DNA of 45,647 bases from SZUA-448 sp045593785 (GTDB lineage Bacteria; Bacillota; Clostridia; Lachnospirales; Lachnospiraceae): NCBI GenBank assembly GCA_045593785.1, contig JAZNXH010000094.1, positions 1 to 45,647 of the forward strand, read 5' to 3'. The stretch's first letter is position 1; every line of letters starts with the position of its first letter. A model generated the notes under the pieces. That model worked only from the letters and a program-made list of their open reading frames with translations, did not search any database and was not told where the DNA came from. Positions 30,824 to 38,500 of this stretch are shown piece by piece. Position numbers and translations under genes: made by a program.

Positions 30824-31069
30824 TTATCTATCAACAACATTCAATTCCTCTTTTTCGACAATCAGTTTTACTTGAACCACCTTGTAGCACTTTCCGCATT
30901 TAGATTTTCGCATAGCGTCTTCCGCTTTTTCTTTTTCTTCGAAGTATTGTACATACCCCGGTTCTGTGGTAGTAAGTATCTTCCCATTATCTCCGGGTTC
31001 TACACCCATAACAAATTCATTCTTACGTGCGTTATAAACCGCCCAATATCCACCGCTCAATATAGCCAT
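30824..31069 (-). CDS. Unknown small protein
   Basis: An 81-residue protein from ATG 31069 (GGGGTGGTG upstream) beginning MAILSGGYWAVYNARK. Mixed strands and a Lys/Glu helix, with CGKCYKVVQV near the end that may be a partial metal site. Not recognised. Confidence 0.56.
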   Translation of the reverse strand: MAILSGGYWAVYNARKNEFVMGVEPGDNGKILTTTEPGYVQYFEEKEKAEDAMRKSKCGKCYKVVQVKLIVEKEELNVVDR

Positions 31070-31074
31070 TTCAA

Positions 31075-31341
31075 TCACCACCCCTTCATGTACTTTTCGT
31101 CCAGCAACGCATCGTCCCTACAATCAAAAGATACGTTTAACTGATCGAGCATTGAAGCACATCTTTCCCGGAGCATCAACGTCTTGAACACGATACAACT
31201 CACATACACATTCACGTTGAATCCGGAAAGAATTACAGCACCGTTACACTCACGGATCGCGTTTGCCATTCCTTCACCAAAAAGAAGCTCTTCCGGATTG
31301 TCCTGCCTTACAAGGATCGAATAACATCTAACATTACCCAT
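31075..31341 (-). CDS. Unknown small protein
   Basis: An 88-residue protein from ATG 31341 with AAAGGAG upstream, beginning MGNVRCYSILVRQDNPEELL. Alpha-beta; the C-terminal part has SFDCRDDALLDEKYMKGW. Not recognised. Confidence 0.58.
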   Translation of the reverse strand: MGNVRCYSILVRQDNPEELLFGEGMANAIRECNGAVILSGFNVNVYVSCIVFKTLMLRERCASMLDQLNVSFDCRDDALLDEKYMKGW

Positions 31342-31450
31342 TCTTATTTCTCCTTTCTGCAATAGTCTGTCCGATAAGCATGAGCAAAAGGACAGCGATA
31401 GAAACCACGGTGAAAGCACCGATAACCGCCAGAATATATACCAGGATCAT
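31334..31450 (-). CDS. 38-residue single-pass membrane peptide
   Basis: Begins MILVYILAVIGAFTVVSIAV, continues hydrophobic to MLIGQ and ends in a basic tail (ERRNKNG). GGGGG lies eight bases before the ATG; its 3 prime end contains the binding site and start of the next gene. One of five such peptides in the genome. Confidence 0.55.
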   Translation of the reverse strand: MILVYILAVIGAFTVVSIAVLLLMLIGQTIAERRNKNG

Positions 31451-31452
31451 GT

Positions 31453-31554
31453 TTAGTACCCCCATATTGCGTAAAGCATAACGATCGCAGCAAACAGTAT
31501 CACCAGAAGTAATGTGTATAGAATAGCTTGCGTGTCATAGTCCATCTTTTTCAT
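31453..31554 (-). CDS. 33-residue single-pass membrane peptide
   Basis: Reads MKKMDYDTQAILYTLLLVIL then FAAIVMLYAIWGY. GAGG lies seven bases before the ATG. Immediately precedes another membrane peptide gene, which it may pair with. Confidence 0.55.
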   Translation of the reverse strand: MKKMDYDTQAILYTLLLVILFAAIVMLYAIWGY

Positions 31555-31564
31555 ACCAGATACC

Positions 31565-31774
31565 TCAATCAAGTGCGATAATCTCTTCTCCACGGCCGAC
31601 ATACCTTTTGCCGTTTGTGTCCTCATAACAAGGAACTACTTCCGTTCCCTTAAATCCGCAAAGAACGCACATATCCTTCAAATCGGATTCACTTTCATTG
31701 AACAAACAAATAGTGATACTGCGTTTGCCGAACTTAACTACCATATAGCCGATTTTCTTCATTGTGTCTTTCAT
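31565..31774 (-). CDS. First gene of the small-gene operon
   Basis: A 69-residue protein from ATG 31774 (GGAG nine bases upstream; an ATG two codons earlier is an alternative but only three bases from GGAG). Reads MKDTMKKIGYMVVKFGKRSI, with CVLCGFKGTE in the middle and an acidic end. The leader has TCAATCAATCACAAAGGAG, nearly the same as in other early genes. Not recognised. Confidence 0.6.
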   Translation of the reverse strand: MKDTMKKIGYMVVKFGKRSITICLFNESESDLKDMCVLCGFKGTEVVPCYEDTNGKRYVGRGEEIIALD

Positions 31775-31806
31775 ATTCATGTTCTCCTTTGTGATTGATT
31801 GACTTT

Positions 31807-31835
31807 AGTATATAGTAACTTTTATTACTTGTCAA
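31807..31835 (-). promoter_or_regulatory. Small-gene operon promoter with embedded operator
   Basis: Minus-strand TTGACA (31835-31830), 17-base spacer, TATACT (31812-31807). Between them AGTAATAAAAGTTACT (31829-31814), the best palindrome of the set. Drives the ~6-kb small-gene operon. Confidence 0.82.
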
Positions 31836-31840
31836 CATAT

Positions 31841-31875
31841 AAAAAGGGAGCAAGTAAAAATTTTTACTTGCCCTC
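31841..31875 (-). terminator. Terminator of the Gly-rich cassette
   Basis: CAAGTAAAAA and TTTTTACTTG pair perfectly (31851-31870) and the pairing extends imperfectly through GGGAG/CCCTC. On the minus strand TTTTTAT follows. Sits between the cassette and the next promoter. Confidence 0.8.
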
Positions 31876-31884
31876 AAAGTAAGA

Positions 31885-32364
31885 TTACATCTGACCCATA
31901 CGCTGAATCAACTTCTGAATTTCTTCTCGTGTACGTCCGTCCGGTGCTTCTTCCATCAAACCCTGTAACTCTTCCATCATCATGTCATTTCCCGAAGAAT
32001 AGCGACCTCTGGAATCTCTACGAGCGTTTCTTCCTCTGCCCCTAGCATAAGAACCACCCCTCATGCTTCCACCATCGTAAGAGCCATCATAAGAACCACC
32101 ATCGTAGCTACCACGATATGATCCACCACGCATACTTCCACCGTCTGCGTAAGAACCACGGCGCATACTACCGCCATCGGCATAAGAGCCGTAAGAACCA
32201 CGTTCGGAGTACCCTTCTGCATCTTCGATGATCTTGCACAGGTTCTTGATCGTGTGTGCCAGTTTGTCTACAACCTCAAGCGTACCTGCGGTCATTTCGT
32301 CTTTCGAGCCGTATTCTTTCAGCTCGTCCATCAACTTCTCTTTTAATTCGTACAGTTCGTGCAT
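31885..32364 (-). CDS. Gly/Ser/Tyr-repeat protein
   Basis: A 159-residue protein from ATG 32364 (GGGGGAAG upstream). A helical N-terminal part (HELYELKEKLMDELKEYG) precedes a low-complexity block of GSYADGGSMR and GSYDGG repeats and an Arg-rich stretch (RGRGRNARRDSRGR). The C-terminus is a helical pair (EELQGLMEEAPDGRTREEIQ). Similar proteins occur in Clostridia chromosomes and prophages. Possibly disordered and phase-separating or nucleic-acid binding; inference only. Confidence 0.66.
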   Translation of the reverse strand: MHELYELKEKLMDELKEYGSKDEMTAGTLEVVDKLAHTIKNLCKIIEDAEGYSERGSYGSYADGGSMRRGSYADGGSMRGGSYRGSYDGGSYDGSYDGGSMRGGSYARGRGRNARRDSRGRYSSGNDMMMEELQGLMEEAPDGRTREEIQKLIQRMGQM

Positions 32365-32380
32365 ACAACTTCCCCCTTCC

Positions 32381-32848
32381 TTATGCGATACGGTCAATTA
32401 CCAGATTTGCGTTCTGAACGTTGATTACCGGAGCAGGTGTCACGGTCGGGTCGGACGAAGCCGGAACTGCGTCTACCGACATTGAGAAACAGCATCCACG
32501 AGGAACACGCACGATCGCCGTAGAAGTCACATTTCCATAGTCTGTGCCAACGGCAGCCGGAACGAAGATCGCTTTACTCGTCAACTTCGGTTCGCCCTGG
32601 ATCGCGATTGCAATAGCAATACCACCTGTCGGGATAGTTCCACCTTCCGGTACGGCAATATTAGCATTGAACGTTACCTGGTACGTTGCGTAGCATTGAC
32701 CGTTTGTAATACCACGGAGAACGAAGATACCTGTTTCGTCCTCGTGATAGACGTAGCTTTTTCTGCAAGGAATACTGGTTGATGTGAATATAACAGGCGA
32801 GTTATTTGAAACCGCTTGTACATTGTTGTTCAAGAACTCACAAGCCAT
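32381..32848 (-). CDS. Beta-sandwich surface-type protein
   Basis: A 155-residue protein from ATG 32848 (AGGGGTG upstream). Beta-rich with alternating Val/Ile/Thr strands (VTFNANIAVPEGG, AIAIAIQGEP), resembling a jelly-roll such as the C-terminal domain of collagen-like exosporium proteins. It follows the Gly-rich gene in the same cassette. A virion or cell-surface display role is inference. Confidence 0.58.
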   Translation of the reverse strand: MACEFLNNNVQAVSNNSPVIFTSTSIPCRKSYVYHEDETGIFVLRGITNGQCYATYQVTFNANIAVPEGGTIPTGGIAIAIAIQGEPKLTSKAIFVPAAVGTDYGNVTSTAIVRVPRGCCFSMSVDAVPASSDPTVTPAPVINVQNANLVIDRIA

Positions 32849-32859
32849 AGTATCACCCC

Positions 32860-33711
32860 TTACATTCCGCAGCCACAACCACAGCCGTTGTTGCTATTGC
32901 ACTGGAAAATTGGAGTACGTCCGAAGACCGGAGTAGTTCCTACCGGGCATTGATCGAGACGATTGTAAATCGAATTTACAATCTGCTCATTCTGTGCAAT
33001 CTGGGAAGCCTGTCCACGAGCATAGAGATTCTCCTGGCGAAGCTGTGCGATTTCATCATTCTTCGCATCAATCTTATCCTGGTATCTCTGCTCACTCATG
33101 TGTCTGAAACCGTCTGTGATAGCATTGAGGATAGCCTGTGTATTCTGGGTGTCGCTTGTTCTTGTAGCGCACGCTTCACGAGCAATATCCGAGCCAAGGT
33201 TGGCGGTTGCAAGTCTGTTTTCGCAGCAGCACTCTGCGAACTGTGATCCGAGAGAATTGAAGCCCTGCATCATAGCTGTCTGGGCATTAAAAGCCTGGTT
33301 CATGTTTGCAATCTGACGAGCGTTTGCTGCTGTTTCCGCATTTGCAAAACCGCTGTTTACGGTCTGCTGCATATCTGCACAACAGTTGCAAAGCTGTGTG
33401 GAAAGATTTTGAACACCGCTAGAAATGCCGTTGAGCTGACCTGCGAGAGCAGCGTTCTGGAAACCGGACGTGGTTACTTCTGCCTGGTTCATCCACGGAT
33501 AGAGCATAGCACCATCGGCAGCGAAACCGCCATTGAAGCCGCCACCGAAGCCGTTACCCCAACCACCGTTTCCGGCAAGAAGGAGAAGCAGAATGATCCA
33601 GCCCCAATCGCCACCCCAGCCACCGCCGAAGCCACCATTGTTACCGCCACCATACATCGGTGTTACTGGCATAACCATGCCGTTTCCATTGTTTTCTTCT
33701 GATAAAGCCAT
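32860..33711 (-). CDS. Gly-rich, Cys-clustered protein with one membrane segment
   Basis: A 283-residue protein. Residues 20-60 are Gly/Asn/Trp-rich around a hydrophobic stretch WGWIILLLLLAG. Cys clusters follow (CNCCADM, ECCCENRL), then a long helical region with heptads, ending in CGCGCGM. Such proteins are common in gut Clostridia and their prophages but I know no function. Could be a membrane-anchored coiled coil or an injected protein. Confidence 0.62.
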   Translation of the reverse strand: MALSEENNGNGMVMPVTPMYGGGNNGGFGGGWGGDWGWIILLLLLAGNGGWGNGFGGGFNGGFAADGAMLYPWMNQAEVTTSGFQNAALAGQLNGISSGVQNLSTQLCNCCADMQQTVNSGFANAETAANARQIANMNQAFNAQTAMMQGFNSLGSQFAECCCENRLATANLGSDIAREACATRTSDTQNTQAILNAITDGFRHMSEQRYQDKIDAKNDEIAQLRQENLYARGQASQIAQNEQIVNSIYNRLDQCPVGTTPVFGRTPIFQCNSNNGCGCGCGM

Positions 33712-33742
33712 TGTTTTTACCCCCTATAACTTTTGTAGGTCA

Positions 33743-33769
33743 ACGGACACCAACCTTTTTCGTGTCCGT
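33743..33769 (-). promoter_or_regulatory. Hairpin in the leader of the Gly-rich gene
   Basis: ACGGACAC and GTGTCCGT pair over eight bases in the otherwise non-coding 33712-33803 gap. No U tract follows on either strand, so it is more likely a leader structure than a terminator. Confidence 0.4.
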
Positions 33770-33803
33770 ATAACATCACCACTATGTACAACTCGTGGTG
33801 GAG

Positions 33804-34016
33804 TTATCTAAATAGATTTCGAAACTGCGGATCATTACGCATCTGCATTACGTTATTTACTTGTGCTTGCGTGACCTGTCCGCTATTCAATAAGTGCTGT
33901 ACTATCTCCTGGGGATTGCTCATGTTCTGGGGTATATTAAACCGCCTGGAAAGCATACCCAAAGGATTCTGTTTGAACTGGTTATACATCTGCATTAACT
34001 GCATCGGGTTGTTCAT
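33804..34016 (-). CDS. Small Gln/Asn-rich protein
   Basis: A 70-residue protein rich in Gln, Asn and Met (MNNPMQLMQMYNQFKQNPLG). Helical, with a conserved-looking NPQEIVQHLLNSGQVTQAQVN segment. It overlaps the coiled-coil gene before it by ATGA. Not recognised; typical companion of the Gly-rich genes. Confidence 0.6.
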   Translation of the reverse strand: MNNPMQLMQMYNQFKQNPLGMLSRRFNIPQNMSNPQEIVQHLLNSGQVTQAQVNNVMQMRNDPQFRNLFR

Positions 34017-34507
34017 TCTGCCACCTTCTTTGCAGTTATTTTCTTCTTCAACATCCCAATCTCATGTTCGAACTCTTCGAACGTATTTCTCATGTCCTCT
34101 ATTTCGCTTTTTAATGCTTCAATTTCGTTTTTCAGCTTTTCTATTTCATCTTTGTTGCAACATTCACTCTTCGCTTCCAGAGGGGCTTCTACGGCTTCTG
34201 TAGCATCTTCCTTGACGAGTTTGTACTTCTCGAATACCGGACGGTCAAGTTGGGAGAATCCCATCGTCTTTGTGTACACATACGGAGCGTTCTCGTCACG
34301 GAATGTAACAGAGTTACCGAAAGCCACCGGGAAATTTCTTGCTTCTGCTTCATTTCTTACGGTCACAAACCCACTCGATTGTGTCTGCATTGTTTGCTGC
34401 GGTTGCTGAATTGCCTGGTTCTGTTGAATCGGGCTGGGCATAGCCTGCACCTGGGGCTGAATCTGCTGTTGCGGATAATACTGTGGAAAATTGTAATTGT
34501 AAGCCAT
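34013..34507 (-). CDS. Coiled-coil protein with Gln-rich head
   Basis: A 164-residue protein: Gln/Pro-rich first 45 residues, a short folded middle (SGFVTVRNEAEARNFPVAFG), and a C-terminal coiled coil of about 50 residues (EIEKLKNEIEALKSEIED). Looks like a scaffold or connector in the cassette. Not a known family. Confidence 0.64.
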   Translation of the reverse strand: MAYNYNFPQYYPQQQIQPQVQAMPSPIQQNQAIQQPQQTMQTQSSGFVTVRNEAEARNFPVAFGNSVTFRDENAPYVYTKTMGFSQLDRPVFEKYKLVKEDATEAVEAPLEAKSECCNKDEIEKLKNEIEALKSEIEDMRNTFEEFEHEIGMLKKKITAKKVAE

Positions 34508-34510
34508 GAT

Positions 34511-34894
34511 TTATTCCTCGTCTTTCTTCATCCAAAAATATTGCGGGATTTCCGAAGATGAATCCCAGCTATCATAAATGATACCGTCTTTCATCGTTGC
34601 AACGTGTCTACCGAAACCAAGTACAAAAAGGCCATGTGGATTCTCCGCAGCGAAATCATCTGCCGTATAGCAATCCGGACACGCTTCTGGAATAGATTTT
34701 CTTACGAATCCGTTCTCTCTCAACACCGCACCCCAGACAGAGTTCGAGTGGGGCATATCCCCCATAGCAAATCCATAAGAACAGATGGTAGCGTATGCTT
34801 TTTCCCAATCCCAATCAAGTGCTTTTGCAACGGCACGGATAGCGCAATCTTCAACTCTACGTCCTGTCGGGTTAGGATTATATTCTCGCCACAT
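34511..34894 (-). CDS. Papain-like (C39-type fold) protein
   Basis: A 127-residue protein with a Cys-His-Asp arrangement: EDCAIRAVAKAL (Cys17), GRHVATMKDG (His97) and YDSWDSS (Asp108). The opening EYNPNPTGRRVEDCAIRA is a recognisable signature of small phage-encoded papain-like proteins. It may cut a virion or host protein, or peptidoglycan cross-bridges. Substrate cannot be told from sequence. GGAG before the ATG. Confidence 0.68.
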   Translation of the reverse strand: MWREYNPNPTGRRVEDCAIRAVAKALDWDWEKAYATICSYGFAMGDMPHSNSVWGAVLRENGFVRKSIPEACPDCYTADDFAAENPHGLFVLGFGRHVATMKDGIIYDSWDSSSEIPQYFWMKKDEE

Positions 34895-34976
34895 AAACGT
34901 TTTCTCCGTGTTGTTTTACTTCGAAATAATTCTATTCGCTATAATGGCAATTTTGAAGCAAATACGAGCATATTAA

Positions 34977-34998
34977 AAGCACACGTTAGAGTGTGCTT
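34977..34998 (-). terminator. Weak terminator after the sigma-like gene
   Basis: AAGCACAC and GTGTGCTT with a six-base loop, followed on the minus strand by TTAATATG. It overlaps the stop codon of the gene. Marks the probable end of the early operon. Confidence 0.5.
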
Positions 34999-35195
34999 TC
35001 GTCTATTTTATGTTTGAATTTCGATACTATGTTTTTCACTTGATTTACTGAAAGACTATGCTTTTCAGCAATCGTTTCGTATGTATATCCATCTATCAGT
35101 TTGCTATGAATTATTTTCTTATTTCTTACCGAATTTGCTCCGATCACCCATTCTGTAATCAAATGTTCAAGTTGTAATCTTGAATATGACTTCAT
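34986..35195 (-). CDS. Sigma region 4-like HTH protein
   Basis: A 69-residue protein ending in LIDGYTYETIAEKHSLSVNQ and VKNIVSKFKHKI: a helix-turn-helix with the spacing and -35-contact helix of sigma-70 region 4. Nothing like region 2 is present. It is the last gene of the early operon and lies just before the cassette at 34.9 kb. Small proteins of this kind (ArpU, phage activators) switch on late promoters; this is my proposal here. Confidence 0.66.
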   Translation of the reverse strand: MKSYSRLQLEHLITEWVIGANSVRNKKIIHSKLIDGYTYETIAEKHSLSVNQVKNIVSKFKHKIDESTL

Positions 35196-35404
35196 CTTTT
35201 AATTCTGTTCTCCTTTAGTTTAGATTCGATGTACTCTTTGACCTGTTCTAAAGTAGGATTCTTCTCCAAAAATTCAAGAAGTTGTTCACCGTCAATGTAC
35301 TTGTATAGCATAGAATAGCACGTCATTTTATCTGACGGTGAAAGGTCGCAAGTGAGTATATTATATCTCAATTTTCTTCTTCTGCTATAGTTAGCTTTAC
35401 TCAT
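35192..35404 (-). CDS. Unknown small basic protein
   Basis: A 70-residue protein from ATG 35404 (AAAGGGG upstream), starting MSKANYSRRRKLRYNILTCD. Basic head, helical tail (TLEQVKEYIESKLKENRIKR). Coupled to the sigma-like gene by overlap, so it may act with it. Confidence 0.56.
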   Translation of the reverse strand: MSKANYSRRRKLRYNILTCDLSPSDKMTCYSMLYKYIDGEQLLEFLEKNPTLEQVKEYIESKLKENRIKR

Positions 35405-35697
35405 AACAAACCCCTTTCTGTTGCTACGTCCTTTTCGAACGTCTGGATCGTATACCAAACCGCTTCCGGCTTACACTTTTTCCTTGCGGAAATTTCGCCT
35501 ATTGCTTTGGGTATTGATTCAGAAGTATATGCATATCGGATCATAAGCGCAACATCTTTCTCATAACGATCCAGGACGTTAGAAACGGCAACGTAGTTAT
35601 TATACTCTACTTTCTTTTCGACCGGACTAGGAGTAGTGTCGGTGTTAAAATAAAACCTAGCACAATGCCCAACGTAGTCGGAGTAGTATTTCTTCAT
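35401..35697 (-). CDS. Unknown protein of the regulator cluster
   Basis: A 98-residue protein beginning MKKYYSDYVGHCARFYFNTD, with a helical body (VLDRYEKDVALMIRYAYT). I recall similar opening motifs in prophages of gut Clostridia next to sigma-like proteins. Function unknown. ATGA overlaps on both sides. Confidence 0.6.
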   Translation of the reverse strand: MKKYYSDYVGHCARFYFNTDTTPSPVEKKVEYNNYVAVSNVLDRYEKDVALMIRYAYTSESIPKAIGEISARKKCKPEAVWYTIQTFEKDVATERGLL

Positions 35698-36362
35698 TCA
35701 GCCACCTCTAGTATGTACTGCGCCTCATACCCACCGTTGATAACAATGGTAGGCATATCGCTGTCCGTGCCGTATAGGATACGAACATAGAGACCTTGAC
35801 CTCTACCGTCAATAAAGGCAAGCATGGTATCATCCCAAGAATAGTAACGGTTTGCGCCACTTCCCATGATGATAGAAATGACCTTCTTGTTCGTTCCTTG
35901 ATTGACATACGAAATGTCACCATATTCGCTCGACTCTCTGGAATACATAAGAGAATCAATCTCTACGTTTGCCTTGAATATCATACCGCCACGCTTACCG
36001 CTATTGTAGATATACATACTTACGGTATCGCCTTCTTCTAGGTCAGCAACAACGATACGGTTTTGTTGCAGAATCGTGTTCACAAGTGGTGTGACACCAG
36101 AAGGAAGAGTAACAGTATTACCGCTTCTGTGTACGAGTATGATGTATGTACCATCTTCGGGAACGGTGTAGGTATAGTTGTCAGCATTTCCCGGAGAAGT
36201 CCACTTCCATGTGAGGGCTGGCTGTCCACCACCGCCAGACGGAAGGTTCTCGATTTCGGTGGCAAAGTCAGCCACGTCAATCGTGGCTTGACTTCCGCTC
36301 TTCGCACGGATCGCATCGGCTATATCTGTAAGGGTTGAATCTTGAATCAGATAGTTCGACAT
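35694..36362 (-). CDS. Fibre-associated protein
   Basis: A 222-residue protein with the N-terminal module LIQDSTLTDIADAIRAKSGS...ATIDVADFATEIENLP and a GGGG linker, seen at the start of many fibre proteins of Bacillota phages. The remainder is a beta-rich domain that may bind sugars (SGNTVTLPSGV, NSGKRGGMIFKAN). It follows the collagen-like fibre gene by TAATG coupling. Receptor binding is inference. Confidence 0.68.
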   Translation of the reverse strand: MSNYLIQDSTLTDIADAIRAKSGSQATIDVADFATEIENLPSGGGGQPALTWKWTSPGNADNYTYTVPEDGTYIILVHRSGNTVTLPSGVTPLVNTILQQNRIVVADLEEGDTVSMYIYNSGKRGGMIFKANVEIDSLMYSRESSEYGDISYVNQGTNKKVISIIMGSGANRYYSWDDTMLAFIDGRGQGLYVRILYGTDSDMPTIVINGGYEAQYILEVAE

Positions 36363-38500
36363 TAGAACTCACTCCCTTCTGCTTGAGGAATAGAAACTGC
36401 GCCCCATGCACCGTTTACCACCCCAAGAAGTTTGCCGTTATCGGCAGACGTGACGGCAGGTAGTTCTACAGGGATCGTAGATTCGAACCACTCATAGAAC
36501 GCTCTGCGCCAGATGGAAACGATGTTGCCATTACTATCCTTCTGAATCCACAAATCTCCTTCTTTTCCAGTAAGGGCAGGTGGTGGAGTTGTGCCTGTAG
36601 TAATAACAGGAATCAAATTCTCTGCACCCAATATTTCTTGATTGGTCTTATAAGACGACCAAGCCTTACTCTGCGAGGTAGTGGTATCGTCAATCAGCGA
36701 AGATGGGTCGCCCGGATCGCCTGTGTCACCCTTATCACCCTTGTCGCCTTTATCGCCTTTCGCTCCCTTGATGGAAAGGAAGTTGAAGTCGAAGTTCGGT
36801 GCAGTATCTTTGCCAGTTCTGGTGACGATAACACCAGTTTCGGGTACATAATCCACTTCGATGCTTCCCTGCTCCGCCCACAATGTATTATTGCCTAGTT
36901 TCGAATCAATCGGCACAGGGTCAAATGTGAATGGGTTGTCGTTTTCGTCCACGCCTTCCCCCTTCACCACGTCCACACTTCCGCCGTAAATCGTGCGACC
37001 TAGGTCTGCCGTGTGGGTTGTGGGTGCGGTATATGGTTCATATGTTGTGGCGATTGAGCCTACTTCAATTTGTGGCTTAAAAACTAAACCGTCTGTTACA
37101 ACTCCCGATTTTATATTGATTCTGATAGACGTTGTTGTTGATAAGTTAGAAACGTTCAACAAATATCCGCTTCCTACGTCTGCGCCGTAATTGGTCAAAA
37201 ATACACGGTATGTTGAAGTAGAACCACCAGAAGGGCAACCAGAAAAGAAATACTGTCCCAATTTCGGGAAAGTAAAACCGCTATAGATGTAGAAATTAGT
37301 ATCTGCGTTACACGTTCCCGATAGTGATACAGAACCGTCACTATTTACCGTGAATGTAACTCCGTTCTCCGTTGCCGTTTGTGCTATATACGGCAAAATG
37401 TTCTTTTTAGCATGTTTCACATCAACTTCCGAATACCCATCAAGCGAAGCGGGTAAAGTGATTTCGCACTTCTTTAGTGGTACTTCGTCCGCGCCGTCTG
37501 CGAAGGTTACTATTGCGCCAGATACAGTTCTTGTTTCGGAAATTTCAGCCGTGGCAGACACGCTAGGGGTCACTCCGTTGTCGCCCTTATCACCCTTATC
37601 TCCTTTCGCACCAGTAGCACCAGTTGCACCAGTATCGCCCTTATCACCCTTCGGCAAAACGAAGTTAAGCACAGGTTCAGCCAACGAACCTGTAATCGTC
37701 ACCGATGCCGTCTCGCCACCTGCTACTGTGCCAATAGAGAAGTCCGGGGTCACACCGTCACGTCCGTCTTGACCGTCAATGCCATCGTCCCCTCGTTCTC
37801 CTCTATCACCCTTATCGCCTTTGTCGCCCTTCTCACCGGGAACACCCTGTGATCCAGTATCACCTTTGTCGCCCTTTTCTCCCTGCGATCCAGTATCGCC
37901 TTTCTCACCTTTCTCTCCTGCGTCACCCTTGTCGCCTTTATCTCCCTTGTCGCCCTTATCACCCTTCTCACCGGGTTCGCCGTCCTGTCCTTCGGCAACG
38001 ATGCCAGTATCGACCATTTCTCCTGCTTCGGCATCCCAGTTCCACCAAGTACCGTTGATGATCGTAGGGTAATGTTCTACCGCTTCCTCTGTCTTTTCTA
38101 CAGCAGATTGCAATGCAGAGATAGCCTGTTCGATTACATCCTGCTGTGCAGGGGTCGGCTCGTAGTCGGTGATCTCCGCACGTCCGATGATCGGTGTCAT
38201 TATCTGGTACACCGTCTCACCATCGTTCTCTGTATCGTGCAGATAAATCCAAGCGTACAGTTCGCTATCCTTTGCCAAGTATTCATCCGGGATAGCAACT
38301 ACACCCTTCTCTCCATCGAAAGTACCGATGGATGTGGATGATTGACCGTACTGTTCATTAGAAAAATGAACCTCAAATGCATCGGGTAACTGTAACCCGA
38401 TGATATGAAGTTCATTTCCGTAGTTATACTGATAAAGGGGCGAAGTGACACATCCGCTTTCGCCCTCACCGAAAGAAGCCGTTACGATTCGATTATCCAT
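36362..38500 (-). CDS. Collagen-like tail fibre protein
   Basis: A 712-residue protein from ATG 38500 (GAGAGGTG upstream). Residues 1-150 form a structured head, then a collagen-like run of G-x-y triplets (about 171-249: GEKGDKGDKG and relatives), a further shorter triplet run near 285-310, a long globular middle, and a short third run (KGDKGDKGDTGDPGDPSS) near 600. A C-terminal domain closes the protein. Triple-helical collagen repeats make rigid trimeric fibres; length variation of the repeats is a common source of host-range variation. Confidence 0.82.
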   Translation of the reverse strand: MDNRIVTASFGEGESGCVTSPLYQYNYGNELHIIGLQLPDAFEVHFSNEQYGQSSTSIGTFDGEKGVVAIPDEYLAKDSELYAWIYLHDTENDGETVYQIMTPIIGRAEITDYEPTPAQQDVIEQAISALQSAVEKTEEAVEHYPTIINGTWWNWDAEAGEMVDTGIVAEGQDGEPGEKGDKGDKGDKGDKGDAGEKGEKGDTGSQGEKGDKGDTGSQGVPGEKGDKGDKGDRGERGDDGIDGQDGRDGVTPDFSIGTVAGGETASVTITGSLAEPVLNFVLPKGDKGDTGATGATGAKGDKGDKGDNGVTPSVSATAEISETRTVSGAIVTFADGADEVPLKKCEITLPASLDGYSEVDVKHAKKNILPYIAQTATENGVTFTVNSDGSVSLSGTCNADTNFYIYSGFTFPKLGQYFFSGCPSGGSTSTYRVFLTNYGADVGSGYLLNVSNLSTTTSIRINIKSGVVTDGLVFKPQIEVGSIATTYEPYTAPTTHTADLGRTIYGGSVDVVKGEGVDENDNPFTFDPVPIDSKLGNNTLWAEQGSIEVDYVPETGVIVTRTGKDTAPNFDFNFLSIKGAKGDKGDKGDKGDTGDPGDPSSLIDDTTTSQSKAWSSYKTNQEILGAENLIPVITTGTTPPPALTGKEGDLWIQKDSNGNIVSIWRRAFYEWFESTIPVELPAVTSADNGKLLGVVNGAWGAVSIPQAEGSEF

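Noticed and set aside
32040..32190. Tandem DNA repeats in the Gly-Ser-Tyr protein gene
   Set aside because: Explained by the repeated peptide; no sign of an independent DNA element.
37754..37990. Tandem short repeats resembling a CRISPR-like array
   Set aside because: They are nine-base Gly-x-y codon repeats inside the collagen-like fibre gene, without unique spacers.
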